From Alkalibacillus almallahensis (GTDB lineage: Bacteria; Bacillota; Bacilli; Bacillales; Alkalibacillaceae), in the NCBI RefSeq assembly GCF_011761495.1, contig NZ_JAASRU010000004.1:124001-188000 (forward strand): a DNA stretch of 64,000 nucleotides, given 5' to 3'. Both the position numbers and the translations under genes were made by a program. Position 1 is the stretch's first letter. Each line of letters begins with the position of its first letter. The notes under the pieces are model-generated. The model searched no databases, was not told the DNA's origin, and worked only from the letters and a program-made list of their open reading frames with translations. Shown in pieces: positions 16,783-25,839 of this stretch.

Positions 16783-18306
16783 TTATGAAGCAGTGCGCTC
16801 TTTAAGCGGACGATGCTCAGGAACATCAATGGTACTACTCTCTTCTTTATATGCACAATATACGAAGAAAACAGCAATGAGTAAGTAAGCGATAGCATAT
16901 TGTGACGCGGCGTTAAATGCCATTTCAGAAGCGTGCATGAAGCCTGTGAACGATAAGCCAGCTGCAACTAGTGAGAAAGCAGCTGCTTTTACAAAGCGTC
17001 CGTCGATGATAAACACGGTTACGGCACCCAAAATAATCGCGGTAAACATGGCACCTTCACCTAATGGGACGATCCCTTCAGAAATACCAGCCACAACTTG
17101 ACCAGCATCGCTATTAAAGCGCGTCATCACGTAATTCGCAAAGTAAGGAAGCATAGCGAGTGCAACAGCTGGGTAATATTTCGTTTCATTTGATTGAAAC
17201 GCCTTTCCGACTAGTGACAAACCAACAAAGACTAAGATCGGCGCAATCGCAGCCATCGGAATAATTGCTGATAACGCAGCGACAACACCTGTCACAGCCG
17301 CTAAGCCGAATACAACGGCATTCAAAATACTATAGCCACGTCCTGCACCCATTTCTTTTGAACCAACAGATGCAATATAAACCGTTGTCGGAAATAGGCC
17401 ACCAAATACAGAGCCTAACATCGTACCAACACCATCGACTGCTTGGCATTGTCGCACATCATAGCCATCACCTGCTGCATCCATCGCATCAACGTTGTTC
17501 ATCGTTTCAATCGAATTGTAGACGGTAATCGGAATGATGACAGCTAATAACCCGACCATCGCGGTAAATAACATCGTCATCCCATCAAAAGCAGCGAGGG
17601 TCGGCAAAATCGGATACAAGCCCACATTCGATAATCCTTCAGAAATTTGACTTGGCGACTGATAGCCCAATGTAAATGCTAAAACCGTTCCGATCACAAT
17701 CGCAAATAATGATACTGGAATATTAAACGGCATAGCGACTTTTCCGATCACACCAACAATAATAATCATGAGCGTCACAAGACCAACGACGGGAATCGAG
17801 AACGTATTAAATAACATTTCGCCTGCAACAAACGTGATCGCCACACCAGCAAGTGCTCCGAGTAGAGCAGCACGTGGAATTTGCTTGCGAATCCAATTAC
17901 CAGCAACACTACCGATTACTTGAATCAAGCCACTCAAAAACGCGGCTGCAACTGCGATTTGCCATGCTAATTGATAGTCGTTCGTTAAAGAATGCGCTGG
18001 TACTAAGACCCCGAATAAAAAGACAAACATGACTGGCGTGCTAATCCCATACGACAGCGCGGTCACATCGGTTCGACCTTCTTTTTCAGCAAGACGTTTC
18101 GCCATATGTGCATAATACAAATTACCAACAATGACAGCAACAGCTGCACCAGGGATCACTTGACCAAACACGATACCAGTCGGAAAACCTAACCCCAACA
18201 TCGTCACTGCAATTAATACAAAATTAGCTAAGTTATTTTGAAATAACGCGAAAAATGCATCTGTGTCTTCTTTCTTAAATAGTGGATAATTGACTGCTTT
18301 CTCCAT
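16783..18306 (-). CDS. Nucleobase permease of the xpt operon (NCS2/AzgA-related, not typical PbuX)
   Basis: About 507 residues with 12-14 hydrophobic segments. The stretch GVGTMLGSVFGGLFPTTVY then GSKEMGAGRGYSI corresponds to the AzgA GTSTVTTYIES region, and LSYGISTPVMFVF to the conserved N-terminal loop. It is longer than B. subtilis PbuX (438) and lacks its usual motifs, so it seems to replace pbuX behind xpt. Nine bp separate it from xpt; AGGGG lies 8 nt before ATG 18306. Predicted to import xanthine or a related purine, because it shares the guanine riboswitch and PurBox of xpt. Substrate inferred from context only. Confidence 0.82.
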   Translation of the reverse strand: MEKAVNYPLFKKEDTDAFFALFQNNLANFVLIAVTMLGLGFPTGIVFGQVIPGAAVAVIVGNLYYAHMAKRLAEKEGRTDVTALSYGISTPVMFVFLFGVLVPAHSLTNDYQLAWQIAVAAAFLSGLIQVIGSVAGNWIRKQIPRAALLGALAGVAITFVAGEMLFNTFSIPVVGLVTLMIIIVGVIGKVAMPFNIPVSLFAIVIGTVLAFTLGYQSPSQISEGLSNVGLYPILPTLAAFDGMTMLFTAMVGLLAVIIPITVYNSIETMNNVDAMDAAGDGYDVRQCQAVDGVGTMLGSVFGGLFPTTVYIASVGSKEMGAGRGYSILNAVVFGLAAVTGVVAALSAIIPMAAIAPILVFVGLSLVGKAFQSNETKYYPAVALAMLPYFANYVMTRFNSDAGQVVAGISEGIVPLGEGAMFTAIILGAVTVFIIDGRFVKAAAFSLVAAGLSFTGFMHASEMAFNAASQYAIAYLLIAVFFVYCAYKEESSTIDVPEHRPLKERTAS

Positions 18307-18321
18307 CTTCATCGCCCCTTT

Positions 18322-18912
18322 TTATTTATTCGTTACGACCTCATCAATAAACGTAACTTCGCCATTTGATAACGATTCGATTCGTGCCAGTGATTCGACT
18401 TGATAGCCTTCCATCTCCAATTGCGTCCGTCCTTCTTGAAACGCCTTTTCGATTACAGCACCAACGCCAACGACCGTCGCCCCAGCTTCCTCAACGACTT
18501 CTGTTAAACCTAGTGCCGCATTACCATGAGCTAAGAAATCATCAATAATTAAGACACGATCCCCTTCAGCTAAATACTCTTTTGAGACAATTACTTGATT
18601 GAGCTCTTGCTTCGTATACGAATAAACGCGACTCGTATACACGTCCTCTGAGCCAGTTAACGCTTTTTTCTTCCTAGCAAACACAAGTGGTACATCTAAC
18701 GTGTTCGCTGCCATGAAACTTGGCGCAATACCTGATGATTCCAAGGTGATTACCTTCGTGACAGATTGATCTTGGAAACGCTTGGCGAATTCCTGACCAA
18801 CCGCCGCCATGAGCTGAGTATCAATTTGATGATTTAAGAAGTTATCCACCTTCAAGATATCTTCTGATAAGACCCGACCGCGCTCACGAATGGCTTGGTG
18901 TAATGCCTCCAT
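18322..18912 (-). CDS. xpt: Xanthine phosphoribosyltransferase
   Basis: 196 residues, normal for Xpt. N-terminal [18 protein letters not shown] and [11 protein letters not shown] match the family; the PRPP loop is [13 protein letters not shown] at about residues 125-137. Converts xanthine and PRPP to XMP in the cytoplasm. GGAGG lies before ATG 18912. First gene of a two-gene operon with the permease and headed by a guanine-class riboswitch, as in B. subtilis xpt-pbuX. Confidence 0.95.
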   Translation of the reverse strand: MEALHQAIRERGRVLSEDILKVDNFLNHQIDTQLMAAVGQEFAKRFQDQSVTKVITLESSGIAPSFMAANTLDVPLVFARKKKALTGSEDVYTSRVYSYTKQELNQVIVSKEYLAEGDRVLIIDDFLAHGNAALGLTEVVEEAGATVVGVGAVIEKAFQEGRTQLEMEGYQVESLARIESLSNGEVTFIDEVVTNK

Positions 18913-18939
18913 AATTGAACCTCCTTTAGACTATTTGAA

Positions 18940-19000
18940 AATAAAAAAAGTCGAATGCTTCAAACCACTTCGACTAAAAGTGATTTCAAGCATTCGACTT
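18940..19000 (-). terminator. Riboswitch-controlled terminator in the xpt leader
   Basis: AGTCGAATGCTT pairs perfectly with AAGCATTCGACT over a long inner arm, followed by TTTTTTTATTTT on the minus strand, about 30 bp before the xpt start. Confidence 0.9.
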
Positions 19001-19080
19001 ATATGACTATACAAAATAAGTACGAAAAGCTAAGGATCTAGACCTGCTCAAACGACAGTCTACCCCTATTCGCATCCATC

Positions 19081-19150
19081 ACTTGTAGTCAAGTTAATTT
19101 ACGGTAACTTGGTAGAAACTCGTGGGCCATATCCCCACTATTATACAAGT
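19081..19150 (-). promoter_or_regulatory. Purine riboswitch aptamer, guanine class (xpt leader)
   Basis: P1 ACTTGTA/TACAAGT, P2 GTGGG/CCCAC, GTTTCTACC, P3 CAAGTT/AACTTG, loops GATATGG and ACCGTAAAT, and GACTA in J3/1. The pairing base is C, so it responds to guanine-type purines (guanine, hypoxanthine, xanthine). Coupled to the terminator at 18940-19000. Confidence 0.96.
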
Positions 19151-19180
19151 AGCTTATGAAATTGTTCGTTTCTGTCTATC

Positions 19181-19208
19181 ATTATACATGATTAACAGAT
19201 GTAATCAA
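19181..19208 (-). promoter_or_regulatory. Sigma-A promoter of xpt
   Basis: TTGATT (19203-19208, complement), 16 bp, TATAAT (19181-19186). Transcription would begin near 19173, about 23 bp before the aptamer. Confidence 0.75.
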
Positions 19209-19222
19209 GATTAATTTTATAA

Positions 19223-19266
19223 AAAACGAACGAATTAATAATCCAAAAACGTTTCGTTCGATTTTC
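19223..19266. promoter_or_regulatory. PurR operator (paired PurBoxes)
   Basis: AAAACGAACGAATT faces the inverted copy CGTTTCGTTCGATTTT with about 16 bp between. Both contain the CGAAC core of PurBoxes, and the pair lies 15-60 bp upstream of the xpt -35 box. B. subtilis xpt-pbuX is in the PurR regulon, so adenine-nucleotide and PRPP signals probably act here as well as the riboswitch. On the minus strand the same sequence could be misread as a terminator (T-run after the stem), but no gene lies upstream to need one. Confidence 0.7.
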
Positions 19267-19481
19267 AAATAATTAATGATTAATATATACTATAACAAAC
19301 CAATCTAACGTTATCAATAGCTTATTTATTGATTAACTCTAACGTACGATTCACTAAGGTTATCTAGATTCACAATCTCAACTTTATTGCTTGGTTAATG
19401 CAAACGTAACAATTTAGTTAAATAAAAATCTGACACAACACAGCACTCTAGGCGTCCATTTAACTATAGGAGGTAAGTATT

Positions 19482-19865
19482 ATGGCAAAAATTAAATTCG
19501 CTTCTGCACTCTTGTTTTTCACCTTTATCTTAATAGGATGCCAAAACAACAACCTAGATCTTAATGAAGAGGTTACAAGTATTGAGGTGTATGAATGGGA
19601 CAGTGAAGAAATTGTCGCTACCATCGATGATCAAGAATTCATTGAAGAACTTGTAAAAGAATTAGATAGTGCCAAAACAGCTTCAACAGCAGAAATGTCC
19701 ATTGCTCGCGGCCCGGATTATGAAGTGCACTTTAATAATAACGGACAAACGTTGTTTCAAATTAATTATTATAAAGAGGTTATGAATTTAGGTGTAGAAG
19801 GACGGTATCAGAATTTTAGTGAAGATATAATGTACAACGTTGAACTACGATTACCTATTGAATAA
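19482..19865 (+). CDS. Small lipoprotein, unknown function
   Basis: 127 residues. Lipoprotein signal ending in LIGC (Cys at 20), then an acidic domain with a repeated pattern of strands (VTSIEVYEWDSEEIVATIDD, QEFIEELVKELDSAK). This resembles small Bacillus lipoproteins with a YdhF-like beta domain, but I cannot name a family. AGGAGG lies 9 nt before the ATG. Divergent from the xpt operon. Confidence 0.75.
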   Translation: MAKIKFASALLFFTFILIGCQNNNLDLNEEVTSIEVYEWDSEEIVATIDDQEFIEELVKELDSAKTASTAEMSIARGPDYEVHFNNNGQTLFQINYYKEVMNLGVEGRYQNFSEDIMYNVELRLPIE

Positions 19866-20076
19866 TAAGTTCTATCACATGAACTGTAGCACTAGTCTAA
19901 CTAATATTGCAAAATGGAATCCCTTAATTTAAATTGTAAGGTTATTTGTATTGCAAGATGCAAAAATAATTGAGGTGATTTCAAAATAACAAACATTTAT
20001 ATGGTAAAATAAGTTAAAGTTGGTTGCGAATCTGAAACAAACCAGTACATAGGATATTCATAACAAGGTGATTACT

Positions 20077-20253
20077 TTGTGCAACTCTCTTGCTGATTCC
20101 GAATACTTTACGTCATGGATCAACTTCACACAGTTTTCTACACTGCAAAAGATTTTACAACTTAAAAACGAATTAGAAAAACTGCTCAATAAAGCATATA
20201 CAAAATTTCTCCCAGGTATAAAAGATTCAATATACACCAATATAGATTATTAA
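20077..20253 (+). CDS. Possible 58-residue helical protein
   Basis: AAGG is 8 nt before TTG 20077; a GTG at 20068 is also in frame. The middle (LQKILQLKNELEKLLNKAY) would form an amphipathic helix. No family is recognised and the region is AT-rich, so it may be chance. It ends 57 bp before the HAD phosphatase gene and could share its transcript. Confidence 0.3.
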   Translation: MCNSLADSEYFTSWINFTQFSTLQKILQLKNELEKLLNKAYTKFLPGIKDSIYTNIDY

Positions 20254-20310
20254 TAATTTGAAGTAGTTTTTAATTTTAATATACAATATTTTGATAAAGG
20301 GTGTGTAGAT

Positions 20311-20952
20311 ATTAAAGCGATTATTTTTGATTTTGATGGTACACTTGCTGATACTTTGCCAGTTTGTTTTTATGCATTTCAATCTGTATTTAAGGACTTT
20401 GACAACAAAGAGGTTACACCAGATGAAATAAAGGCTATGTTCGGTCCATCTGAGACTGGAATTATCAGAGAAAATCTTTTGGATTCAAATTATGACAAAG
20501 CAATTGAATTATATTATGAGAAGTATAGTGAAAAACACCCAGAACTTGTTCCTAAGAATGAAGAGATTAACGATTTACTCCTATTTTTAAAAAAAGAAGG
20601 CTATAAATTAGGGATTGTAACAGGAAAAGCTAGCAAAAGTTTATTTATCTCTTTAGATTCTCTTAATATTAGTGACTTATTTGATGTGATAATCACTGGT
20701 GATGATGTTTCTACACCAAAACCTCATCCAGAAGGACTGAACAAGGCATTGGCAAAGCTTAAAATAAATAATACCGATGCTATTTTTTTAGGAGATAGCG
20801 ACGCTGATATTTTGGCTGGTAAACAAGCTAACGTGCATACTATCGGAGTACATTGGTTGCCAAATTATCAGACATTAGAGTTTGGTGTTCAACCAGACCA
20901 AATGTTAAGTGACATAAATGACTTCAAGCAAGCACTAAAAAATTATAGGTAA
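20311..20952 (+). CDS. HAD-superfamily phosphatase, phosphoglycolate-phosphatase-like
   Basis: About 213 residues. Motif I is FDFDGT with the nucleophile Asp and the acid Asp; motif II is GIVTGKAS; motif III Lys is in TPKPHPEG; motif IV is FLGDSDADILAG. A helical cap lies at about 20-85. The homologous start (MKAIIFDFDGT) falls on an ATT codon at 20311, with AAAGGG 10 nt upstream; no ATG, GTG or TTG is in frame between the previous stop and this point. The first standard start codon, TTG 20356, would cut away motif I. So either ATT initiates or the start was lost. Likely dephosphorylates small sugar or glycolate phosphates. Confidence 0.75.
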   Translation: MKAIIFDFDGTLADTLPVCFYAFQSVFKDFDNKEVTPDEIKAMFGPSETGIIRENLLDSNYDKAIELYYEKYSEKHPELVPKNEEINDLLLFLKKEGYKLGIVTGKASKSLFISLDSLNISDLFDVIITGDDVSTPKPHPEGLNKALAKLKINNTDAIFLGDSDADILAGKQANVHTIGVHWLPNYQTLEFGVQPDQMLSDINDFKQALKNYR

Positions 20953-21029
20953 ACAATATTATATGGTGTTTCCATTATTGTAACTAATATCATTATTTAA
21001 CTTTAATAAATATTTGTAATTAAATAAGA

Positions 21030-21060
21030 GCAACTTCAACCTGTCACCCATGTTATAATA
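21030..21060 (+). promoter_or_regulatory. Probable recQ promoter
   Basis: A TATAAT box at 21054-21059 with CAACTT 17 bp upstream as a poor -35. The recQ ribosome binding site follows 20 bp later. Confidence 0.4.
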
Positions 21061-21089
21061 GAAGCACTAAGTCAAAAAGGGTGACTCAA

Positions 21090-23246
21090 TTGATCGAACA
21101 AGCAACACGAACTTTAAATCATTATTATGGTTTCACTTCTTTCCGCCCTGGACAAGAAGGCGCCATTCAATCCATATTAGATAATCACCACACATTAGCA
21201 ATCATGCCGACTGGTGGCGGAAAATCGCTTTGCTATCAGATTCCGAGCCTTGTTAAAGATGGCACTGCGATTATTATTTCACCACTCATTTCGTTAATGA
21301 ATGATCAAGTGGAAGCCTTACAAACAGTCGACATAGATGCAACCTATATCAACAGTTCTTTAAGCGCATCCGAACAACAACAGCGCTTAAGAAGGATGAC
21401 AGCTGGCGACTACAAGTTGGTATACGTGTCACCTGAACGGTTTGAAACCCCGAACTTCTTACATACGCTAAACCAATTGGATATTTCGCTCATCGCATTT
21501 GATGAAGCTCACTGTATTTCCCAATGGGGCCACGATTTCCGGCCAAGCTATCGTTCAGTTGTTCCTGCGATGAAAGAATTAACGCAACAACCACCTGTCA
21601 TCGCCTTAACGGCAACAGCCACACAGACCGTCATTCATGATATCCAACAACTTTTAGCCATTCATAATGAACATACAGTCGTTACTGGCTTCGCTCGTGA
21701 AAATTTATCTTTTCACGTCGTAAAAGGTGTAGATCGTAAGGAATATGTTCAAAATTTCGTCGGATCAAGACCAGATGAATCAGGCATTATTTACACGCCA
21801 ACGCGAAAAACGACGGACCAAATTCATGATTTATTAAACGACCAAGGCATTAAGACTGCTCGTTATCACGCTGGCATGACGAAAGACGAGCGCCAAGCCG
21901 CGCAAGAAGCTTTTATTGCAGACGACATCCAAGTCATGGTCGCAACCAACGCATTTGGTATGGGTATCGATAAGTCAAATGTCCGTTACGTGCTTCATTA
22001 TGCTTTACCGAAAAATATCGAATCCTATTACCAAGAGGCAGGACGCGCAGGACGTGATGGTGTCGACAGTGAATGCCACTTAATTTATTCACCGCAAGAC
22101 ATTCAGCTACAGAAATTTTTGATTGAACAATCGGATTTAGATGACTCACAACGCCAAGATGAGCACAACAAACTGCAAGACATGATCGCTTATTGCCATA
22201 CGCACCAATGTTTACAGCGTTATATTTTAGATTATTTCGGTGACAAAGAGACTTTAGGCGATTGTGGGCAGTGCTCCAACTGCTTAGATGAGGGCGAACG
22301 AGACGATATGACGAAGGAAGCTCAGATGATCATGTCTTGTGTGAAACGCATGAACGAATCATTTGGCATTACATTAACGGCGAAAGTCTTAAAAGGCTCT
22401 AAAAGCCAAAAGGTGTTAGACATGAATTTTCATAAGCTTTCAACTTACGGCTTGCTGAATCACTACACCGAAAAAGAAATCATTAATTTAATCAACTATT
22501 TAGTCGCTGATCAATATTTAACCGTGTCTGACGCACAATTTCCTGTTTTGAAATTAACGTCGCAGGGAGCTGCTGTTCTGAAAAACGAAAAAGAAGTTTG
22601 GATGAAACGCCCTGAACAAGCCAAGCCAGTCGAGCTCACGTTTTCTGAAGAACTATTCCAGACATTACGTAACTTACGTAAAACTATAGCCGACGAACAA
22701 AACTTGCCACCTTACTTGATCTTTTCCGACGCGACCTTAAAAGAACTCGCAAGCCACATTCCAGAAACAGAAGCTGACATGCTAAGGATTAAAGGAATTG
22801 GCGAGAAGAAATACGAGCAATACGGCGAACCATTTTTAGAGAAATTACAGGCATTTCGCGCAGAGCACGGCGATGCGATTGAAAAGACACAATCGGTAAC
22901 GAAATCTGCGGCACCATCACGCAAAAAAGATGAACACGCTTCCGAGAAACCAAGCTACATCACGTCATTCGAATTATTTGCGAGCGGGAAAACAATTAAC
23001 GACATCTCAGACGAACGCGGTCTTTCACCTAACACAATCGAGAGCCATCTATTCCGCGCCTATTCAGAAGGTTATGAACTTGATTTCAGTCGATTGGTCA
23101 CAGATGAAACAGAAAAACTTATTTTAGAAACGATTAATGAATTAGGTTTAGAAGAACTGCGGTTTAAGCCAATTAAGGAAGCATTACCTGATGACGTGAG
23201 TTATACAGAGATTAAGGCGGTGTGCTTTAAGCATCAATTACTTTAG
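21090..23246 (+). CDS. recQ: ATP-dependent DNA helicase RecQ
   Basis: About 718 residues. Helicase motifs in order: FRPGQEGAI (motif 0), MPTGGGKSLCYQIP (Walker A), DEAHCISQWGHDFRP (motif II and the RecQ loop), ALTATAT (III), and YYQEAGRAGRDG (VI). The zinc-binding cysteines follow (CLQRYILDYFG, CGQCSNC), then winged-helix RQC, HRDC around 520-595, and a C-terminal helix-turn-helix (TINDISDERGLSPNTIESH) seen in long Bacillus RecQ proteins. Start chosen at TTG 21090 because AAGGG lies 8 nt upstream; the GTG at 21081 overlaps that site. Acts in recombination and fork repair. Confidence 0.95.
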   Translation: MIEQATRTLNHYYGFTSFRPGQEGAIQSILDNHHTLAIMPTGGGKSLCYQIPSLVKDGTAIIISPLISLMNDQVEALQTVDIDATYINSSLSASEQQQRLRRMTAGDYKLVYVSPERFETPNFLHTLNQLDISLIAFDEAHCISQWGHDFRPSYRSVVPAMKELTQQPPVIALTATATQTVIHDIQQLLAIHNEHTVVTGFARENLSFHVVKGVDRKEYVQNFVGSRPDESGIIYTPTRKTTDQIHDLLNDQGIKTARYHAGMTKDERQAAQEAFIADDIQVMVATNAFGMGIDKSNVRYVLHYALPKNIESYYQEAGRAGRDGVDSECHLIYSPQDIQLQKFLIEQSDLDDSQRQDEHNKLQDMIAYCHTHQCLQRYILDYFGDKETLGDCGQCSNCLDEGERDDMTKEAQMIMSCVKRMNESFGITLTAKVLKGSKSQKVLDMNFHKLSTYGLLNHYTEKEIINLINYLVADQYLTVSDAQFPVLKLTSQGAAVLKNEKEVWMKRPEQAKPVELTFSEELFQTLRNLRKTIADEQNLPPYLIFSDATLKELASHIPETEADMLRIKGIGEKKYEQYGEPFLEKLQAFRAEHGDAIEKTQSVTKSAAPSRKKDEHASEKPSYITSFELFASGKTINDISDERGLSPNTIESHLFRAYSEGYELDFSRLVTDETEKLILETINELGLEELRFKPIKEALPDDVSYTEIKAVCFKHQLL

Positions 23247-23282
23247 CTTCATGTTAAGAAAATAACGAAAAGCCTCAAGGAC

Positions 23283-23322
23283 GAGCATTGAATTGCATAG
23301 CAATTTTATGCTCATTCTTCTT
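23283..23322 (+). terminator. recQ terminator (dispersed hairpin, copy 1)
   Basis: GAGCATTGAATTGC pairs with GCAATTTTATGCTC and is followed by ATTCTTCTTC. An almost identical hairpin is at 54247-54283. Confidence 0.7.
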
Positions 23323-23391
23323 CAACTAATGCCTTGCTCCTATTAAACTAACGCCCCTATTTAGTTTAAGTACAAAACTTCACAATCTGCC

Positions 23392-23946
23392 TTATGCGTA
23401 TCCTTTTTGTTTCCATATTCGTTGAAAAGTTACCTTATTACTTTCGTTTATTAAGATAAATACATCAGGATTACTAAGACTTTTCCAATCATCGAACCCA
23501 AAATTTACGTTATAATACATTAAAAGTAAGGACATTAAATTTCCATGTGTAACAATGACTGTATTATTGTTTTTGCTAAAAGCTTCTTCTACAATCTCAA
23601 CAATTCGTTTCATCGCTTCTCGACTGGACTCTCCGCCTTCAAATTTCAGTTCCATATCATCAAATGTACTTCTTAGTTTTTTAAACCAATCAGAAAGATT
23701 TTTGGTGCTCAGAATACGTTCTGTCAATTTTCTATCAATCTCAACGTCTATATTTAATCTCTTTGCAAGTGGGTGTATAGAATCGATCGCACGTTTATAT
23801 GGACTTGAAATAATGTGGTCTATTTTAATATTGGAGAAAAACTCAGATAAATCTAAAGCTTGATCAAGACCTCTATCTGTAAGTTGTGCTTCAGGCGACT
23901 GTCCTTCTGCTTCGCAATGTCTAATAATATATATTTTCTTCAACAT
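23392..23946 (-). CDS. Histidine phosphatase family protein
   Basis: About 184 residues. The N-terminal IYIIRHCEAEG is the phosphohistidine RHG motif with Cys in place of Gly. SPYKRAIDS carries the second Arg, Glu follows in the middle, and VTHGN provides the second His. This is the small phosphoglycerate-mutase-like phosphatase fold. GGAGTGG lies just before ATG 23946, preferred over the ATG four codons upstream. Substrate unknown. It follows a Nudix gene in the same direction with a 29-bp gap, a frequent pairing that suggests joint work on nucleotide metabolites. Confidence 0.85.
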   Translation of the reverse strand: MLKKIYIIRHCEAEGQSPEAQLTDRGLDQALDLSEFFSNIKIDHIISSPYKRAIDSIHPLAKRLNIDVEIDRKLTERILSTKNLSDWFKKLRSTFDDMELKFEGGESSREAMKRIVEIVEEAFSKNNNTVIVTHGNLMSLLLMYYNVNFGFDDWKSLSNPDVFILINESNKVTFQRIWKQKGYA

Positions 23947-23975
23947 AAACCACTCCAATAATATGAATAATGTAA

Positions 23976-24458
23976 TTATGACGAATGAGTTGGAATCAAA
24001 GCCTCGGCATGTTTAATACTTTCCTTTAAATAAACAGGTGAATTTGGGTGGCTTAATATTTCTTCAGTAGTTAACCATAATACCTCTTCAACCTCATCAG
24101 GATTTTTAGGATATGCCTCACCAGATGCATATTCGCAATGAAAAACAATATCCACTACATTTTCACCAATATCTGTAACGAAAGATGTACTATGCACAAA
24201 ATCTACCTTTTCTTTTACTTTCACACCAACTTCTTCTAAAATTTCACGTTTTACTGTTCTTTCTAATATATCTGATGTATTTCCTTCTATATCAACCTTA
24301 CCTCCAACAAGGGAAAGTAGACCACCAGCATGATCCTCTTTTTTACTTCTTTCAATTATTAGCCACTTATCATTTTTCCTGATAGTACCTTCAACATTTA
24401 CGATAAAGATAATGAGTACCCCCAATGATTTATTGTTTTTATCTTCTTCAAATTTCAC
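23976..24458 (-). CDS. Nudix hydrolase
   Basis: 160 residues. The Nudix box is GGKVDIEGNTSDILERTVKREILEEVGV, seen as GGKVDIEGNTSD plus LERTVKREILEEVGV; the spacing from GG to RE is 4 residues longer than the classic box, as in one known subgroup with LENTLKREI-type sequences. GTG start with GGAAGG 7 nt upstream. Hydrolyses a nucleoside diphosphate linked to another group; substrate not predictable. Cotranscribed with the histidine phosphatase. Confidence 0.85.
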   Translation of the reverse strand: MKFEEDKNNKSLGVLIIFIVNVEGTIRKNDKWLIIERSKKEDHAGGLLSLVGGKVDIEGNTSDILERTVKREILEEVGVKVKEKVDFVHSTSFVTDIGENVVDIVFHCEYASGEAYPKNPDEVEEVLWLTTEEILSHPNSPVYLKESIKHAEALIPTHSS

Positions 24459-24493
24459 TAATTATCCTTCCAGTTACTATATTTTTATTAAAT

Positions 24494-24660
24494 TAACCTG
24501 CCTAGTTAGTTGAATAACGTTCTTTAACTTATTTTACTATATAAATATAATTCATATTACAAGCAGCTCTACATTTTAGGCTACAGTTTAATATGCAAAA
24601 AGCAGTTCAATTAAGGATACATTTGTACTCCAAAACGGAACTGCTTCTTTTTCTTCAATC
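24494..24660. repeat. Dispersed intergenic repeat, copy B
   Basis: Contains AACCTGCC, GTTAGTTGAATAACGTTC and TTTAACTTATTTTACTAT, then the hairpin segment GCAGTTCAATTAAGGATAC ending in CTCCAAAAC. The same order of blocks is found at 30258-30480 and, more diverged, at 3356-3525. Here its 3' hairpin serves as the nos terminator. Confidence 0.6.
24595..24655 (-). terminator. nos terminator (hairpin within repeat copy B)
   Basis: AGCAGTTC at 24601-24608 pairs with GAACTGCT at 24638-24645. The minus strand then reads TTTTTGCATATT; the plus strand reads TCTTTTTCTTC, so it may work both ways. Confidence 0.65.
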
Positions 24661-25744
24661 ACCCTTGTGAATATGGTTTTGATTGATAAAAATAATTAGG
24701 TTTCTCTATAGCATCACGATATGGTTTATGAAAAACATGTGTTGTTGCAGGGGATACTGGGGGAATCAGCCAAGACCATTTTCCAGTCACATCTCGATCA
24801 GCTTTAGCTTCTTTTTCTTCAAACTTCTTAAATTGCTGGGCGGCTGTATGATGGTCAACAATACTAATACCAGCTTGTTTAAACGAATATAGGACAGCTG
24901 TATTGAGTTCGATTAACGCACGGTCTTTCCATAGTGTGGAAGGTCGATCATTATTGAGGTTCATATAATCAGCTATGGTTGGAAGCATGTTATATCGACT
25001 ATCATCGGCCAAATTACGTGCACCAATCTCGGTTCCCATATACCAGCCATTAAAAGGAGCTGCTGAATATAAAATCCCGCCAATATCAAGTGACATATCT
25101 GATATAATCGGAACAGCATACCACTTCAAGTTTAAAGCAGAAAACCACTCATATTCAGGATGACTAATTGATACCTCATATACTAAATCTTCGGGAATAT
25201 TAAACCACTTGGGTTCATTATCATTAACCTGAATGACTAGTGGCAAAATATCAAATTGTCCATACTTAGGTTCCCACTCTAAATCGATGCATGCATTTGT
25301 AAATGCAATAGAATCAGGATCGCCAACTATCCCATCCTCTGTTTCATAACCTGCATAACGAATGAGCTGATGATTCCAAATCCGTACCGTTTCACCAGAT
25401 ATACTCTGAGAAAACACAGAAATCGTCGGTCTTATCTTTCCACCATTAGTAGCAAAATCAATGTGTTCTATTAAAGCTTGATATATAGCTTCTTCTGTTT
25501 TAAGATATCTTTTATCTAATACATGCAACTGATCCCAAAAAAGTCTTCCAATACAGCGGTTACTATTACGCCAAGCCATCTTTGCTCCATACTCTAACTC
25601 TTCAAAGTGATGTTCATAGAAGCCTTTTTCATCTATTTCTTGAAAAACATCTTTAATACGTTGTTCCATTTCATTTTCTGATTTACCTAATTCTTCATAA
25701 CAAAGGCTCAAAAATTCTTGTGCCTCTTGGTGCATTAATCCCAT
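24659..25744 (-). CDS. nos: Bacterial nitric oxide synthase (oxygenase domain)
   Basis: 361 residues, the usual size for Bacillus NOS, which lacks a reductase domain. The heme-thiolate Cys is C64 in WRNSNRCIGRLFWDQL. The arginine/heme pocket is in FNGWYMGTEIGARNL, and the pterin/dimer region ends WSWLIPPVSPATTHVF. AGGGGTGG lies 7 nt before ATG 25744, preferred over the longer open frame (25792), which has no ribosome binding site. Makes nitric oxide and citrulline from arginine with an external reductase; linked in Bacillus to oxidative-stress and antibiotic tolerance. Monocistronic. Confidence 0.96.
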   Translation of the reverse strand: MGLMHQEAQEFLSLCYEELGKSENEMEQRIKDVFQEIDEKGFYEHHFEELEYGAKMAWRNSNRCIGRLFWDQLHVLDKRYLKTEEAIYQALIEHIDFATNGGKIRPTISVFSQSISGETVRIWNHQLIRYAGYETEDGIVGDPDSIAFTNACIDLEWEPKYGQFDILPLVIQVNDNEPKWFNIPEDLVYEVSISHPEYEWFSALNLKWYAVPIISDMSLDIGGILYSAAPFNGWYMGTEIGARNLADDSRYNMLPTIADYMNLNNDRPSTLWKDRALIELNTAVLYSFKQAGISIVDHHTAAQQFKKFEEKEAKADRDVTGKWSWLIPPVSPATTHVFHKPYRDAIEKPNYFYQSKPYSQG

Positions 25745-25839
25745 GTTTGAACCACCCCTGTGATATTCAAGTTCTTCCCCAAAGTTTATCATAAGGTTGC
25801 TTCAAACATATTCAGAAATTGTGATAAAAACAGCAAAGT

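Noticed and set aside
19223-19266. Minus-strand terminator upstream of xpt
   Set aside because: The stem is followed by T residues, but no minus-strand gene lies upstream and the arms match PurBoxes; the operator reading is preferred.
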